Assembly (NCBI GenBank): GCA_020160955.1
Contig: JAIUOX010000008.1
Span: 1-64,000, forward strand
Direction of reading: 5' to 3'
Origin: Pseudomonadota bacterium
Lineage (GTDB): Bacteria > Pseudomonadota > Alphaproteobacteria > Reyranellales > Reyranellaceae
DNA length: 64,000 bases
How positions within the stretch are numbered: the stretch's first letter is position 1; every line of letters begins with the position of its first letter. The notes below the pieces were generated by a model. The model was not told the DNA's origin, did not search any database, and was given only the letters and a program-made list of their open reading frames with translations. This document shows positions 35,159 to 43,859 of this stretch, piece after piece. Made by a program: the position numbers and the translations under genes.

Positions 35159-35979
35159 TTCCGGTCGCCGCGCTTCTTGGCCCCGTCGCCGGGGCGCCAG
35201 CCCCACAGCTTGCGCGCCGCTTCGACGATGCGCGGGTCGAGCGGCGGCGGCTCGGCGTCGATGCCGCGGCCGACCTGGTCGGCGACGATGCGCAGGCCGG
35301 CGAGCCGGGCGTGCGGCTTGCTGTCGGTGGCCACCACGTGCCACGGCGCGTGCTTGGTGTCGGTGCGCTCCAGCATGTCGCCGTAGGCCTCGATGTAATC
35401 GTCGCGGCGGGCGATGTTGCGGAAGTCCTCGAGGCCGATCTTGTAGTGCTTGTGGGGGCTTTCCAGCCGGTCGATCATGCGCTTCTTCTGCTCTTCGGCA
35501 CTGACATGCACCAGGAGCTTGACGATGCGCACCCCATCGTCCGCCAGTTGACGCTCGAACTCGTTGATCTCGTTGTAGGCGCGCTGCCATGCCGCCTCGT
35601 CGCAGAAGCCCTCGACCCGCTCGACCAGTACGCGGCCGTACCATGTGCGGTCGAAGATCGCCCAGCTGCCGGGCGCGGGCAGGCGGTTCCAGAAGCGCCA
35701 CAGCCAGTGCCGGCCCTGTTCCTCGGGCGTCGGCGCGCCGATCCGCCACACGTGCGTCGACTTGGGCTCCAGCCCCTCGACAAGGCGCTCGATCATGCCG
35801 CCCTTGCCGGCGGCGTCCCAGCCGTCGATGCCGATCAGCACGCGGCCGCCGGTGCGCAGGTGATGGATCTGCAGGTCGAGCAGCCGGTGCTGCAGATCCT
35901 CGAGTTCCTTCTCGTAGGCCTTCTTGTCGATCGGACCGTCGATCTTCTCGATCGCGTCCAGGTTTGGCCATCGCCCCAT
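35155..35979 (-). CDS. ppk2: Polyphosphate kinase 2 family protein
   Basis: Single-domain PPK2 of 274 residues, transferring phosphate between polyphosphate and a nucleotide. Walker A is GWDAAGKGG at 53-61, the lid-type arginine region is RIGAPTPEEQGRHWLWRFW, and Walker B is FDRTWYGRVLVERVEG with Asp110 and Arg111. The start at 35979 follows GGAGGAAAA; an in-frame ATG at 36072 would lie exactly opposite the mlaE start and has no such site. The subclass (ADP, GDP or AMP phosphorylation) cannot be decided by eye. The next gene, an MFS transporter, is translationally coupled. Confidence 0.9.
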   Translation of the reverse strand: MGRWPNLDAIEKIDGPIDKKAYEKELEDLQHRLLDLQIHHLRTGGRVLIGIDGWDAAGKGGMIERLVEGLEPKSTHVWRIGAPTPEEQGRHWLWRFWNRLPAPGSWAIFDRTWYGRVLVERVEGFCDEAAWQRAYNEINEFERQLADDGVRIVKLLVHVSAEEQKKRMIDRLESPHKHYKIGLEDFRNIARRDDYIEAYGDMLERTDTKHAPWHVVATDSKPHARLAGLRIVADQVGRGIDAEPPPLDPRIVEAARKLWGWRPGDGAKKRGDRK

Positions 35980-36071
35980 GCGCCTGTTTTCCTCCACGAC
36001 GAATGGTGCCAGTGCGCGACTCCCGAGGCAATTGACAGAGTCCGGCCGCCCGACGACTAATCGGTCCGACA

Positions 36072-37196
36072 ATGGCCGAAGCCGAACCCACGATTCGCTA
36101 CACGCAACGCGCCGGCAAGCCCGTGATCGAGGTCGCCGGCACGTGGACGGTGTTCAGCCTGCGCGACATCCACCGCAAGGCGCAGGCGGCGCTCAAGGCC
36201 GCCGGGGCGGCGCGCGCCGGCAGCCTGATCGATGCCAGCAAGGTCGAGCGGCTCGACACCGCGGGCGCGCTCGAGATCCTCAAGCTGGGCGGCGACAGGG
36301 GAGCCGAGGTCGCGGCCGCCAACCCGTCGCAGGCCGACCTGTTCAAGGTGGTGCAGGCCAACATGACCCCGGCGCCGCCGGCCCGCCGCGAGGAGTGGGT
36401 GGTGCAGTGGCTGGGGGAAGTCGGCCGCACCGCCGTCCACTTCTACGAGCAGGTCGTCAACCTCCTGTCGTTCTTCGGCGAGATCCTGGTCACCTTCGTC
36501 GAGGCGCTGGCCCGGCCGAAGCGCTTCCGGCCCAACGCCGTGGTCCAGCAGATGTACGAGGTCTGGATCCGCGCCCTGGTGATCGTCGGCGTGCTGTGCT
36601 TCCTGATCGGCGTCGTCATCGCCTACCAGGGCGTCCAGCAGCTGAAGCAGTTCGGGGCCGAGACCTTCACCGTCGAGGCGGTCGGCATCGGCATGTTCCG
36701 CGAGCTCGGCGTGCTGCTCACCGCGATCATCGTGGCCGGCCGCTCGGGCAGCGCCTTCACCGCCCAGATCGGCACCATGCAGGTCAACCAGGAGGTCGAC
36801 GCGATGCGCACGATCGGCCTGAACCCGATCGAGTGGCTGGTCCTGCCGCGCATCTCGGCGCTGGTCATCTGCCTGCCGCTGCTGACCTTCTGGGGCGACA
36901 TGGCGGGGCTGCTGGGCGGCGCGGTGGCCTGCACCTTCTACCTCGACTTCACCTTCGTGCAGTTCTTCGCGCGGTTGCGCGACACGGTCGGCGCCTGGCA
37001 CTTCTACACCGGCATGATCAAGGCGCCGGTGTTCGGGGCGGTGATCGCCACGATCGGCTGCTTCGAGGGACTGCAGGTCCGCGGCAGCGCCGAGAGCGTC
37101 GGCCAGCTGACCACCAAGTCGGTGGTCGAGGCGATCTTCTGCGTGATCGTGCTCGACGCCATCTTCTCGATCATCTTCCTGCTGGCGGGCGTGTGA
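36072..37196 (+). CDS. mlaE: MlaE-type ABC permease with N-terminal STAS domain
   Basis: Lipid-transport permease of 374 residues. The first 110 residues are a STAS-like domain (MlaB-type) with LIDASKVERLDTAGALEIL. The MlaE permease domain follows from about residue 130, with five membrane segments and the conserved ELGVLLTAIIVAGRSGSAF and GTMQVNQEVDAMRTIGLNP stretches. In Gram-negative bacteria this complex moves phospholipids between inner and outer membranes. Fusion of the MlaB and MlaE functions is common in this family. The gene starts 92 bases from the ppk2 start on the opposite strand. Confidence 0.93.
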   Translation: MAEAEPTIRYTQRAGKPVIEVAGTWTVFSLRDIHRKAQAALKAAGAARAGSLIDASKVERLDTAGALEILKLGGDRGAEVAAANPSQADLFKVVQANMTPAPPARREEWVVQWLGEVGRTAVHFYEQVVNLLSFFGEILVTFVEALARPKRFRPNAVVQQMYEVWIRALVIVGVLCFLIGVVIAYQGVQQLKQFGAETFTVEAVGIGMFRELGVLLTAIIVAGRSGSAFTAQIGTMQVNQEVDAMRTIGLNPIEWLVLPRISALVICLPLLTFWGDMAGLLGGAVACTFYLDFTFVQFFARLRDTVGAWHFYTGMIKAPVFGAVIATIGCFEGLQVRGSAESVGQLTTKSVVEAIFCVIVLDAIFSIIFLLAGV

Positions 37197-38065
37197 TGGC
37201 CGATACCGCCGCCCCGGGCTCCGTCCAGGCCGACGAGGAACTGGAGGACAAGCCGCCGACCGCGCCGCTGCTCGAGGGCGGCCAGCTGGTCGACCACCGC
37301 GACGGGCGCGACGTCGTGTTGCGGCTGCGCGGCGTTCGCACCCAGTTCGGCGACAAGGTCATCCACGACAAGCTCGACTTCGACATGTTCCGCGGCGAGA
37401 TCGTCGGCCTGGTCGGCGGCTCGGGCACCGGCAAGTCGGTGCTGTTGCGTACCATCATCGGCCTCAACGGGCACACCCAGGGCACCATCGAGATGCTGGG
37501 CAAGGACACCAGCAAGCTGAACGGGCAGGCCGAGCGGGCGATGCTGTCGCGGACCGGCGTGCAGTTCCAGGACGGCGCGCTGTTCTCGTCGCTGAGCGTC
37601 ACCGAGAACGTGATCGTGCCGATCCGCGAGCACGCCCAGCTCGAGGAACAGACGATGCGCGACATCGCCGCGCTGAAGGTCGCGATGGTCGGCCTGCCGC
37701 CGGACACCGGCGACAAGAAGCCGTCGGAGCTGAGCGGCGGCATGCGCAAGCGCGCCAGCCTGGCGCGCGCCCTGGCGCTCGACCCGGAACTGCTGTTCCT
37801 CGACGAGCCGACCGCCGGCCTCGACCCGATCGGCGCCGGCCACTACGACGAGCTGGTCCGCGGGCTGAGCCGCAGCCTCGGCCTCAGCATCCTGATGGTC
37901 ACCCACGACCTCGACAGCCTGAACGCCATCTGCGACCGGATCGCCGTCCTCCTCGACAAGCGTGTCGTGGTGGGTACCATGCAGGAATTGCTGTCCTACG
38001 ATCACCCGTGGGTCCGGGAGTATTTCCACGGACCGCGCGGTCGCGCGGCGCGGCACGAGGAGTAG
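37196..38065 (+). CDS. mlaF: MlaF-type ABC ATPase
   Basis: ATPase of 289 residues for the Mla-type transporter. A 40-residue acidic N-terminal extension precedes the domain. Walker A is GGSGTGKSV, the Q-loop region is QFQDGALFSSLSV, the signature is LSGGMRKRASLARAL, and Walker B is LLFLDEPTAGLDP followed by THDLDSL. Start 37196 overlaps the mlaE stop (TGATG). The C-terminus YDHPWVREYFHG fits the MlaF tail. Start, motifs and gene order agree, so the role is firm. Confidence 0.94.
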   Translation: MADTAAPGSVQADEELEDKPPTAPLLEGGQLVDHRDGRDVVLRLRGVRTQFGDKVIHDKLDFDMFRGEIVGLVGGSGTGKSVLLRTIIGLNGHTQGTIEMLGKDTSKLNGQAERAMLSRTGVQFQDGALFSSLSVTENVIVPIREHAQLEEQTMRDIAALKVAMVGLPPDTGDKKPSELSGGMRKRASLARALALDPELLFLDEPTAGLDPIGAGHYDELVRGLSRSLGLSILMVTHDLDSLNAICDRIAVLLDKRVVVGTMQELLSYDHPWVREYFHGPRGRAARHEE

Positions 38066-38075
38066 AAACGGCCCG

Positions 38076-39104
38076 ATGGAAAGAAGATCGCCCTACGTGC
38101 TGATCGGCGCCGCGATGATCCTGTTCGTCGCGGCGGTCGCGGGCTTCGTCGTGTGGAAGCTGCGGGCCGGCGACCGCACCGCCTACGCCTACTACAACAT
38201 CCTGTTCTCGGGCGACGTCCAGGGCCTGACCGTCGACTCGCCGGTATTCTACCGCGGCCTGCGCGTCGGCCGCGTGGCCAACATCCAGCTGACCTCGCGG
38301 GTCGACACCCAGCGCGGCCGCGAGCGGCTGGCCGAGAAGATCGAGGTCACGGTCGCGGTCGACTGGAACATCGACATCCGCGAGCGTTCCTACGCCGTGT
38401 TCGAGAAGCCGTTCATCGCCGGCGCGCCGTTCATCCAGATCGTCGGCCGCCTCGACGTCGACCAGGTGAAGCCCAAGCACCGGCTCGGCCAGACGCCCTA
38501 CCCGGAGATCCGCGAGGGCGCGTCGTTCCTGCAGGCGACCTCGACATCGGCGCAGGAACTCCTGACCAAGGCCAGCACCACGGTTGACCGGCTGAACGAC
38601 CTGCTGAGCCCCGACAATGTCAGCGCGGTCGGCGACACGCTGCGCAACCTCGCCAGCGTCAGCAGCGCCCTGAACAAGCAGGAAGGCAACATCCAGCAGA
38701 CCTTCGCCGACCTGCCGGGCGCGATTTCCGACTTCCGCAAGACCATGGACAAGGTCAACGGGCTGGCCGAATCGCTGAACAACATGGCGCTCGAGCTGGG
38801 GCCGCAGGACGCGGCGAGCCGCAAGGCGCTGGCCGGCAAGGAGCCGAGCGAGCTCAACCGGACCATCGCCGAGGCCCGGGTGGCGCTGAAGAACATCGAC
38901 AGCGCGGCCAGCCAGCTCGCCCGGCTGGTCGGCGACATCAAGGGACCGGTCAAGAACTTCTCCGACGTCGGCCTCAGCGAACTGGCCCAGACGATCCGCG
39001 AGCTGCGCCAGCTCACGGCCAATCTCAACGTCATCGCGACCCGACTGGAGCGCGACCCGGCCGGCTTCGTGTTCGGCGGCAAGCAGGGATACTCGCCGAA
39101 ATGA
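38076..39104 (+). CDS. mlaD: MlaD-type MCE-domain protein
   Basis: Inner-membrane anchored periplasmic protein of 342 residues. A single membrane segment covers residues 7-27 (YVLIGAAMILFVAAVAGFVV). The MCE domain follows from about 40 (YYNILFSGDVQGLTVDSPVF, then GLRVGRVANIQL) and helps form the lipid channel. After about 150 comes a long helical tail with repeated Asn/Ser/Leu patterns, longer than E. coli MlaD (183 residues), as in other alphaproteobacterial homologues. The stop overlaps the next start by four bases. Confidence 0.92.
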   Translation: MERRSPYVLIGAAMILFVAAVAGFVVWKLRAGDRTAYAYYNILFSGDVQGLTVDSPVFYRGLRVGRVANIQLTSRVDTQRGRERLAEKIEVTVAVDWNIDIRERSYAVFEKPFIAGAPFIQIVGRLDVDQVKPKHRLGQTPYPEIREGASFLQATSTSAQELLTKASTTVDRLNDLLSPDNVSAVGDTLRNLASVSSALNKQEGNIQQTFADLPGAISDFRKTMDKVNGLAESLNNMALELGPQDAASRKALAGKEPSELNRTIAEARVALKNIDSAASQLARLVGDIKGPVKNFSDVGLSELAQTIRELRQLTANLNVIATRLERDPAGFVFGGKQGYSPK

Positions 39105-39829
39105 TGTCACGCCTGATCGCCGCCGCGGCGGCCGCGCTCGTCCTGTCCGGCTGCCAGATCATCGACGCCGCGACCGAGGTCCAGGACCTCTACACGGTGA
39201 CCCCGAAGAGCACCTTCGATCCCAACCTGCCGGCGGTCTACTGGCAGCTCGCGGTCGAGGCGCCGGCGGCGGCCGCCAACCTCAACACCGGGCGCATCGC
39301 GCTCGCCATGACGCCGACCTCGACCGACTACTACGCCAAGTCGGCGTGGACCGACCGGGCGCCGCTGATGGTCCAGACCCGGATCGTCGATTCGTTCGAG
39401 AACACCCGCAAGATCGTCGCCGTGGCCCGCGAGTCGATCGGCATCCAGCCGAACTACGTGCTGCAGCCCGACCTGCGCAACTTCGAGGCGATGTACTACT
39501 ACGGCAAGCCGCCGATCGTGCGGGTGCGCATCATCTCCAAGCTGGTGCGCATGCCGGAGCGCCAGATCATCGGCGTCTCGTCGTTCGAGCGCTGCGTCCG
39601 CGCCCGCGGCGATTCGGTGCCGCAGGTCGTGCAGGCCTTCGACCAGGCGCTGGGCAGCGTGATCAAGCGGCTGGTGGCCTGGACGCTGCGCACGCCGCCG
39701 GCGCGGCCGCCGGGCGTCGACGCGCCCTACGACATCGAGCGCTTCCGCAACCCGGCCAACATGGTGATCGACAGCGAGAACTGCCCGAAGGGCAACGACG
39801 CCTCGATGGTGCCGCTGACCGACGAGTAG
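39101..39829 (+). CDS. ABC-type transport auxiliary lipoprotein (PqiC-like)
   Basis: Lipoprotein of 242 residues: signal sequence ending in the lipobox VLSGC, Cys18 lipidated. DLYTVTPKSTFDP, the YYAKSAWTDRAPLMVQTRIVD pattern (positions about 77-97) and RVRIISKLVRMP match the auxiliary component of MCE systems (PqiC/MlaD partner family), which sits in the outer membrane or periplasm. It is last in the mla operon, fused by an ATGA overlap. It replaces an MlaA/MlaC pair, which this operon lacks. Confidence 0.88.
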   Translation: MMSRLIAAAAAALVLSGCQIIDAATEVQDLYTVTPKSTFDPNLPAVYWQLAVEAPAAAANLNTGRIALAMTPTSTDYYAKSAWTDRAPLMVQTRIVDSFENTRKIVAVARESIGIQPNYVLQPDLRNFEAMYYYGKPPIVRVRIISKLVRMPERQIIGVSSFERCVRARGDSVPQVVQAFDQALGSVIKRLVAWTLRTPPARPPGVDAPYDIERFRNPANMVIDSENCPKGNDASMVPLTDE

Positions 39830-39835
39830 CCGGTG

Positions 39836-39856
39836 GAAGCGCGCTAGGCGCGCTTC
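39836..39856. terminator. Hairpin between convergent genes, spanning a stop codon
   Basis: GAAGCGCGC (39836-39844) and GCGCGCTTC (39848-39856) form a perfect 9-bp stem with loop TAG. The hairpin contains the stop codon of the minus-strand phosphotransferase gene at 39844-39846 and follows the lipoprotein stop on the other strand. The T-tract is short, so termination is plausible but not assured. Confidence 0.5.
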
Positions 39857-40908
39857 TCGACCATCTTCCAGGCGAGGTCGGCCATCGCCTTGGCGCGGTT
39901 GCCGTACTTGGTCGCCGATTCCGACGAGGCGTTGCCGTCGAGGCCGCGCTTGTAGACGCCCTGCACGATGGCGGCGAGGCGGAACAGCGAGAAGGCCAGG
40001 AAGAAGTCGAAGAACGGCACTTCCTTGCGGCCGGTGCGGCGCGCGTAGGCGGCGAGGTATTCGGCCTGGGTGGGAATGCCGAACGCCTTGAGGTCGACCC
40101 CGGCATAGCCGCCCGAGGCGCCGAAGCCCTCGCCGAAGTGGTACATCATGCAGTTGTAGCCGAGGTCGGCCAGCGGGTGGCCGAGCGTCGACAGTTCCCA
40201 GTCGAGCACGGCGATGACGCGCGGCTCGGTCGGGTGGACGATCGTGTTGCCGAGGCGGTAGTCGCCGTGGTTGATGCGCGTCTCGTCGCCCGGCGGGATG
40301 TTGGCCGGCAGCCACTGCTTCAGCCGCTCCATCGCCTCGATGGTCTCGGTCTGCGCGAGGTCGTACTGGCTCGACCAGCGGGCGATCTGGCGCTGCACGT
40401 ACTGGCCCTCGCGGCCGTAGTCGCCGAGGCCGACGGCGCGGTAGTCGACGTTGTGGATGCGCGCCAGCACGTCGTTCATCGAGTCGAAGATCTTGCCGCG
40501 GTCGGCCGGCGAGATGCCCGGCATCTTCGGGTCGGCGAGGATGCGGCCGGGCAGGAACTGCATGATGTAGAAGGCGGTGCCGATCACGCCGTCGTCCTGG
40601 CACAGCGCGTAGGGCTTGGGCACCGGCACGTCGGTGTGGTCCGACAGCGCCTTGATCACGCGGTACTCGCGGTCGACCTGGTGGGCAGACGGCAGCAGCT
40701 TGCCCGGCGGCTTCTTGCGCAGCACGTACTGGCGGCCGTTGCCGTCGGTCAGGTGGAAGGTCGGGTTGCTCTGGCCGCCCTCGAACTGCAGCACCGACAG
40801 CGGGCCGCGGAAGTCCTCGACGTGGGCGGTCATGTAGTCGGTCAGCCGGGCCACGTCGAACACGTGGGCGGCGCGCACGGGCGTCAGGTTGTCGGGAAGC
40901 TGGGACAT
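39844..40908 (-). CDS. Phosphotransferase (APH/choline-kinase-like) family protein, ACAD10 N-terminal type
   Basis: Protein of 354 residues with an aminoglycoside-phosphotransferase-like kinase fold. Brenner-type catalytic motif RINHGDYRLGNTIVH contains the Asp and Asn; VIAVLDWELSTLGHPLADLGY is the metal-binding DWE region. The wording QFEGGQSNPTFHL and LRKKPPGKLLPSAHQVDREY is typical of the branch found fused to acyl-CoA dehydrogenases (ACAD10/11), which phosphorylate 4-hydroxyacyl-CoA. The upstream neighbour is an acyl-CoA synthetase on the same strand, supporting an acyl-CoA substrate. The start at 40908 follows GAGGAAG; an ATG at 40941 has poorer context. Confidence 0.87.
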   Translation of the reverse strand: MSQLPDNLTPVRAAHVFDVARLTDYMTAHVEDFRGPLSVLQFEGGQSNPTFHLTDGNGRQYVLRKKPPGKLLPSAHQVDREYRVIKALSDHTDVPVPKPYALCQDDGVIGTAFYIMQFLPGRILADPKMPGISPADRGKIFDSMNDVLARIHNVDYRAVGLGDYGREGQYVQRQIARWSSQYDLAQTETIEAMERLKQWLPANIPPGDETRINHGDYRLGNTIVHPTEPRVIAVLDWELSTLGHPLADLGYNCMMYHFGEGFGASGGYAGVDLKAFGIPTQAEYLAAYARRTGRKEVPFFDFFLAFSLFRLAAIVQGVYKRGLDGNASSESATKYGNRAKAMADLAWKMVEKRA

Positions 40909-40945
40909 CGGGAACTCTTCCTCGCTGGCGGTTCGCGGCACGGAC

Positions 40946-42505
40946 TTAATTGACCTGGCGCTGCTTGTCGCCCCAATACGGCTTGCGCAACTCGCGCTTC
41001 AAAATCTTGCCGGTCGGGTTGCGCGGCAGCGCCTCGATGAAGTCGACCGACTTGGGCAGCTTGTAACCGGCGATGCGCTCGCGCGCCCAGTCGATCAGCT
41101 CGCCCTCGCGCAGTTCGGCGCCGGGCTTCCTCACGATCACCGCCTTGACCGCCTCGCCCCAGCGCGGGTCGGGCACGCCGATCACCGCGACGTCGGCCAC
41201 CGCGGGGTGGCCGAACAGGGCGCTCTCGACCTCGGCGGGATAGATGTTCTCGCCACCCGACACGATCATGTCCTTCACCCGGTCGTAGATGAACAGGTAG
41301 CCCTTGTCGTCGAGGTAGCCGGCGTCGCCGGTGAAGAACCAGTCGCCCTGGATGGCGCGCTTCGTGGCGTCCGGCAGGTTCCAGTAGCCGCCCATCACCT
41401 GCGGCGAGCGCACCGCGATCTCGCCGACCTGGCCGGGCGCTAGGTCCTGGCCATCGTCGCCGACAATGCGCAGCTCGACGCCCTCCTGGGCATAGCCGCA
41501 CGACAGCAGCTTCTTCGGGTCGTTCGGGTCGTGGTCCTCGGGCGGCAGCAGCGTGATGGCGCCAGTCGTCTCGGTCAGGCCGTAGACCTGCTGGAAGCCG
41601 CAGGGGAAGATCTGCATCGCCTGGCGCAGCAGCTCCGAGGGGATCGGCGCCGCGCCGTAGACGATCAGCTTGAGGCTCGACAGGTCGGTCTCGCGGATCT
41701 GCGGCGCCTGCACGAGGAACAGGATCATCGCCGGCACCAGGATGATGACCTCGATGCGCTCGCGCTGGATCGTCTCGAGGATCTCGGCCGGCACGAACTC
41801 GCGCATCACGTGGTTGGTCGCGCCGGAATAGAGGCCGGCGATGCCCCAGCCGGCGCCGCCGATGTGGAACATCGGCAGGCAGACGAGGTTGGGCACGCCG
41901 GGGCCGAACAGCCAGGTGCGGGTCCAGCGCGGCATCATCCAGCTGAAGTTGCGGTTGGTCAGCTCGGCGCCCTTGGGCAGGCCGGTGGTGCCGCTGGTGT
42001 AGAACTGGACGGCGGTGTCGTCGGGCGAGGCCGGCAGCATCGGGTCGCTGTCGCCGTGGCGGTCGCGCCACGCCTCGTAGGTCTTCCAGCCGGGGTGGCG
42101 GGCGCCCAGCGTCACCACCGTGCGGACGGTCTTGAGCTCGTCGCGGATCTTCTCGATCACCGGGAAGAATTCCTCGCCGACGAACAGGATCTCGGCGCGC
42201 GCGTCGTTGACGATGTGCTGGACCTCCGGCGCGGCCAGCCGCCAGTTGACCGAGACCATGGCGGCGCCGGCCTTGGAGGCGCCGAACAGCAGCTCGAAGA
42301 ACTGGTCGCTGCTCTTGTCGAGGTGGGCGACGCGGCTGCCGCGCTTCAGTCCCTCCGCGACCAGGCCGTTGGCGACCCGGCTGGCGGCGCGGTCGAGCGC
42401 GCCGTAGCTGGTGGTCCGGCCGGCATGGACCAGCGCCGGAGCGTCGGGACGCTCGGCGGCGTGCCGGCGGACGATGTCGGCCAGGCTGGTGATGGCGTCG
42501 CTCAT
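40946..42505 (-). CDS. Acyl-CoA synthetase (long-chain fatty-acid--CoA ligase type)
   Basis: Adenylate-forming ligase of 519 residues. The P-loop is FYTSGTTGLPKGAEL at about 168-182. YGLTETTG is the A5 motif, GDWFFTGDAGYLDDKG supplies the hinge Asp, and RNPTGKILKREL has the catalytic Lys near the C-terminus. Fatty or branched acids are the probable substrates. The phosphotransferase gene begins 37 bases downstream, so the pair probably channels an acyl-CoA to a kinase as in 4-hydroxyacid catabolism. It is divergent from the UDP-glucuronate decarboxylase gene (143-base gap). Confidence 0.9.
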   Translation of the reverse strand: MSDAITSLADIVRRHAAERPDAPALVHAGRTTSYGALDRAASRVANGLVAEGLKRGSRVAHLDKSSDQFFELLFGASKAGAAMVSVNWRLAAPEVQHIVNDARAEILFVGEEFFPVIEKIRDELKTVRTVVTLGARHPGWKTYEAWRDRHGDSDPMLPASPDDTAVQFYTSGTTGLPKGAELTNRNFSWMMPRWTRTWLFGPGVPNLVCLPMFHIGGAGWGIAGLYSGATNHVMREFVPAEILETIQRERIEVIILVPAMILFLVQAPQIRETDLSSLKLIVYGAAPIPSELLRQAMQIFPCGFQQVYGLTETTGAITLLPPEDHDPNDPKKLLSCGYAQEGVELRIVGDDGQDLAPGQVGEIAVRSPQVMGGYWNLPDATKRAIQGDWFFTGDAGYLDDKGYLFIYDRVKDMIVSGGENIYPAEVESALFGHPAVADVAVIGVPDPRWGEAVKAVIVRKPGAELREGELIDWARERIAGYKLPKSVDFIEALPRNPTGKILKRELRKPYWGDKQRQVN

Positions 42506-42648
42506 GGTGCGTTTCCCTGCAGTCCCTTGCCGCTTCCTGGGCCCTTCCGGTCACGGAAAGGCGGCGGCATCTTCGGCGGTTTCGGCGTGATTTCAAGGCC
42601 TTGATCGCCTAGGGTGACGGCTGGCCCGATGGACGTTCAGAGAGTGAA

Positions 42649-43623
<975 letters not shown>

Positions 43624-43639
43624 CACCGGCTTGGCGAGG

Positions 43640-43820
43640 AAAGGTCCCTCGCTACGCTCGGCATGACACTCTTTGCTGCGCCACGACAGGGCTTTGAAAG
43701 CCAAGAGCGCGCGGGACGCGCGCGGTCCCAACGAGGCGTCTCTCTCGGGACCGCGCGCGTCCCGCGCGCTCTTGTCGACGTTCAGACCGTGAAAGGTCCC
43801 TCGCTGCGCTCGGGATGACA
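43640..43820. repeat. Two direct copies of the REP-like element flanking a large palindrome
   Basis: Copy A at 43640-43668 and copy B at 43792-43820 are near-identical 29-base units (AAAGGTCCCTCGCT...ATGACA, two differences). They are the same unit as at 29834-29857. Between them lies the 27-bp perfect inverted repeat at 43703-43773. The region is the 234-base gap between the UXS and GME stops and contains no gene. Confidence 0.85.
43703..43773. repeat. Perfect 27-bp inverted repeat, 17-base loop
   Basis: Arm 43703-43729 (AAGAGCGCGCGGGACGCGCG...) is exactly complementary to arm 43747-43773. The stem is almost all G and C. It would form a very stable hairpin in either transcript. There is no T-run, so it is not a classical intrinsic terminator. 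It has no coding content and no obvious transposase. Confidence 0.9.
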
Positions 43821-43859
43821 AGGGCTTGTCATCCCGAGGGCGAAGCCCGAGGGACCCTT
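43792..43859. repeat. Inverted pair of REP-like elements abutting the GME stop codon
   Basis: Copy B (43792-43820) and an inverted, four-bases-longer variant copy C (43828-43859) face each other across a 7-base loop, the same arrangement as at 29834-29895. Copy C runs into the TAA of the minus-strand GME gene (43858-43860). The inner part of copy C differs (GGGCGAAGCCC replaces the GCGCAG centre) but the ends are conserved. Confidence 0.85.

Noticed and set aside
43703-43773. The 27-bp inverted repeat as terminal inverted repeats of an insertion sequence.
   Set aside because: Only 17 bases separate the arms and there is no transposase fragment or target-site duplication, so it is a hairpin, not an IS end pair.
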